Position numbers and translations under genes: made by a program
Assembly (NCBI GenBank): GCA_016280485.1
Contig: JAEEGU010000049.1
Span: 1 to 6,028 of the forward strand
Reading direction: 5' to 3'
Origin: Bacillota bacterium
GTDB lineage: Bacteria > Bacillota > Clostridia > Peptostreptococcales > Anaerovoracaceae
DNA length: 6,028 nt
The notes under the pieces: model-generated
Databases searched by the model: none
The model's input: only the letters and a program-made list of their open reading frames with translations
Told to the model about the DNA's origin: nothing
Part shown: piece by piece, positions 5,163 to 6,028 of the stretch
Layout: each line of letters begins with the position of its first letter
Numbering within the stretch: position 1 is the stretch's first letter

Positions 5163-5199
5163 TTGACTCTTTGACAAAACTGTGATAACATATTAGACT
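5163..5199 (+). promoter_or_regulatory. Two overlapping sigma-A-type promoters for rpoB
   Basis: Two alternatives are offset by 8 bp, both with 17-bp spacing. One is TTGACT (5163-5168) with TAACAT (5186-5191), helped by an extended -10 TG (5183-5184). The other is TTGACA (5171-5176), a perfect -35, with TAGACT (5194-5199). Starts near 5198 or 5206 would give a leader of about 90-100 nt. Which one is used cannot be told from sequence. Confidence 0.7.
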
Positions 5200-5212
5200 G
5201 CCATGCAATGTA

Positions 5213-5271
5213 TTTTCGGGCGCGCTTTCTTGCGCCCAAAAATGCCTACAAAGCAGGGAATTTAAGCATTT
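5213..5271 (+). promoter_or_regulatory. Hairpins in the rpoB leader
   Basis: GGGCGC (5218-5223) pairs perfectly with GCGCCC (5232-5237) around an 8-nt loop, flanked by TTTT (5213-5216) and AAAAA (5238-5242), which can extend the stem. A second pairing, AAATGC (5240-5245) with GCATTT (5266-5271), follows, though it shares A's with the extension of the first. No U-tract follows either, so these are not terminators; function is unknown. Confidence 0.5.
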
Positions 5272-5297
5272 CCACAGATAATAAAGGAGTGATGAAT

Positions 5298-6028
5298 ATG
5301 CCACATGCTGAGCCTTTTGGCAGAAAAACCAGAATGAGCTTCTCAAAGATTAACGAAGTAGCTCCAATGCCGAACCTTATCGACATCCAGACGAAATCTT
5401 ATCAGAATTTCATCGAGGAGGGACTTCGGGAAGTATTCGAGGATATCTCGCCAATAAAGGACTACACAGGTAATTTAGTATTGGAACTTGTAGATTATTC
5501 TCTTAGCGATCCTCCAAAGTACGAACAGGAGGAATGTAAAGAGCGCGATGTGACTTATGCGGCGCCTCTCAAGGTGGCGGTAAGACTCGAAAACAAGGAA
5601 ACCGGCGAAATAAAGGAACAGGAAGTATTCATGGGGGATTTCCCTCTCATGACAGAAAAGGGCACCTTTATCTACAACGGTGCGGAAAGAGTTGTGGTAA
5701 CTCAGCTCGTGCGTTCACCGGGACCTTACTACGATGTACAAACAGACAAGTCCAATCGTAAATTATATTCAGCACAAATCATACCAAACCGTGGTGCTTG
5801 GCTTGAGTACGAAACAGATGCGAACGAGGTTATCTCCGTAAGAGTTGACCGTACACGTAAGCAGACTGCAACCACTCTCTTAAGAGCCCTCGGCTATGCT
5901 ACAGACCAGGAAATCATCGACCTTCTCGGTGACGATCAGCGTCTCCAGAATACACTCAACAAGGACACGACTCACAACAGAGAAGAAGGCTTAAAGGAAA
6001 TATACAAAAAGCTGAGACCGGGCGAACC
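5298..6028 (+). CDS. rpoB: DNA-directed RNA polymerase subunit beta (N-terminal part, 3' end cut by window)
   Basis: RpoB is the beta subunit that, with beta-prime, forms the catalytic core of RNA polymerase. Only the first 243 codons of a roughly 1,200-residue protein are present, open to the window end. The start MPHAEPFGRKTRMSFSKI fits Firmicute RpoB. Residues 109-142 carry the very conserved protrusion segment (EVFMGDFPLMTEKGTF, then YNGAERVVVTQLVRSPG), and the lobe region begins after it (RTRKQTATTLLRALGY, 185-200). Two in-frame ATGs compete: AAAGGAG (5283-5289) lies 8 nt before 5298 but only 2 nt before 5292, so 5298 is preferred. It has its own promoters after the rplL terminator; rpoC is expected downstream. 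The rifampicin-binding region lies outside the window. Confidence 0.97.
   Translation, partial: MPHAEPFGRKTRMSFSKINEVAPMPNLIDIQTKSYQNFIEEGLREVFEDISPIKDYTGNLVLELVDYSLSDPPKYEQEECKERDVTYAAPLKVAVRLENKETGEIKEQEVFMGDFPLMTEKGTFIYNGAERVVVTQLVRSPGPYYDVQTDKSNRKLYSAQIIPNRGAWLEYETDANEVISVRVDRTRKQTATTLLRALGYATDQEIIDLLGDDQRLQNTLNKDTTHNREEGLKEIYKKLRPGE

Noticed and set aside
1..6028. Mobile element, CRISPR array, toxin-antitoxin or phage gene
   Set aside because: No direct repeats with spacers, terminal inverted repeats, transposase or integrase motifs were seen; the gene order is a conserved housekeeping arrangement.

Overview
The window reads as a conserved chromosomal segment from a low-to-moderate GC Gram-positive anaerobe, most likely a member of the Clostridia (Bacillota). 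Evidence for this: the gene order rpmG-secE-nusG-rplK-rplA-rplJ-rplL-rpoB, strong AGGAG-type ribosome binding sites on nearly every gene, a four-cysteine (zinc type) L33, an L1 beginning MPKRGKKYQ, and an oxygen-sensitive iron-sulfur L-serine dehydratase next door. I cannot name a genus from sequence alone.

Positions 1-1461 hold two metabolic genes, all on the + strand: the 3' part of an L-serine dehydratase alpha chain (sdaAA, cut by the window start), then a hotdog-fold thioesterase-like protein with its own sigma-A-type promoter overlapping the sdaAA stop codon. These two genes are visibly GC-richer and use other codons than the ribosomal genes. A 12-bp perfect inverted repeat (1484-1529) closes this block.

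Positions 1484-5126 hold the transcription/translation operon. Its promoter (TTGACT-17-TACACT, 1511-1539) lies inside the 3' half of the inverted repeat. A roughly 140-nt untranslated leader with folding potential precedes rpmG (L33), followed closely by secE (preprotein translocase), nusG (elongation factor), rplK (L11), rplA (L1), rplJ (L10) and rplL (L7/L12). Two RNA control elements are embedded: an L1-binding-type stem between rplK and rplA, and a full L10 leader with mutually exclusive antiterminator and terminator hairpins before rplJ. rpmG was too short, and rpoB too open, for a simple long-ORF scan, but both are clear.

Positions 5067-6028 hold an intrinsic terminator after rplL, two overlapping sigma-A-type promoters, a hairpin-bearing leader, and the first 243 codons of rpoB, which continues beyond the window. 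Together the genes supply the stalk and L1/L11 side of the 50S subunit, the SecE channel subunit, NusG and the RNA polymerase beta subunit, with L1 and L10 positioned to repress their own synthesis through the RNA sites. I found no mobile element, CRISPR array, tRNA or rRNA, and no clearly novel system; the most open questions are the rpmG leader and the small structural oddities listed as findings.
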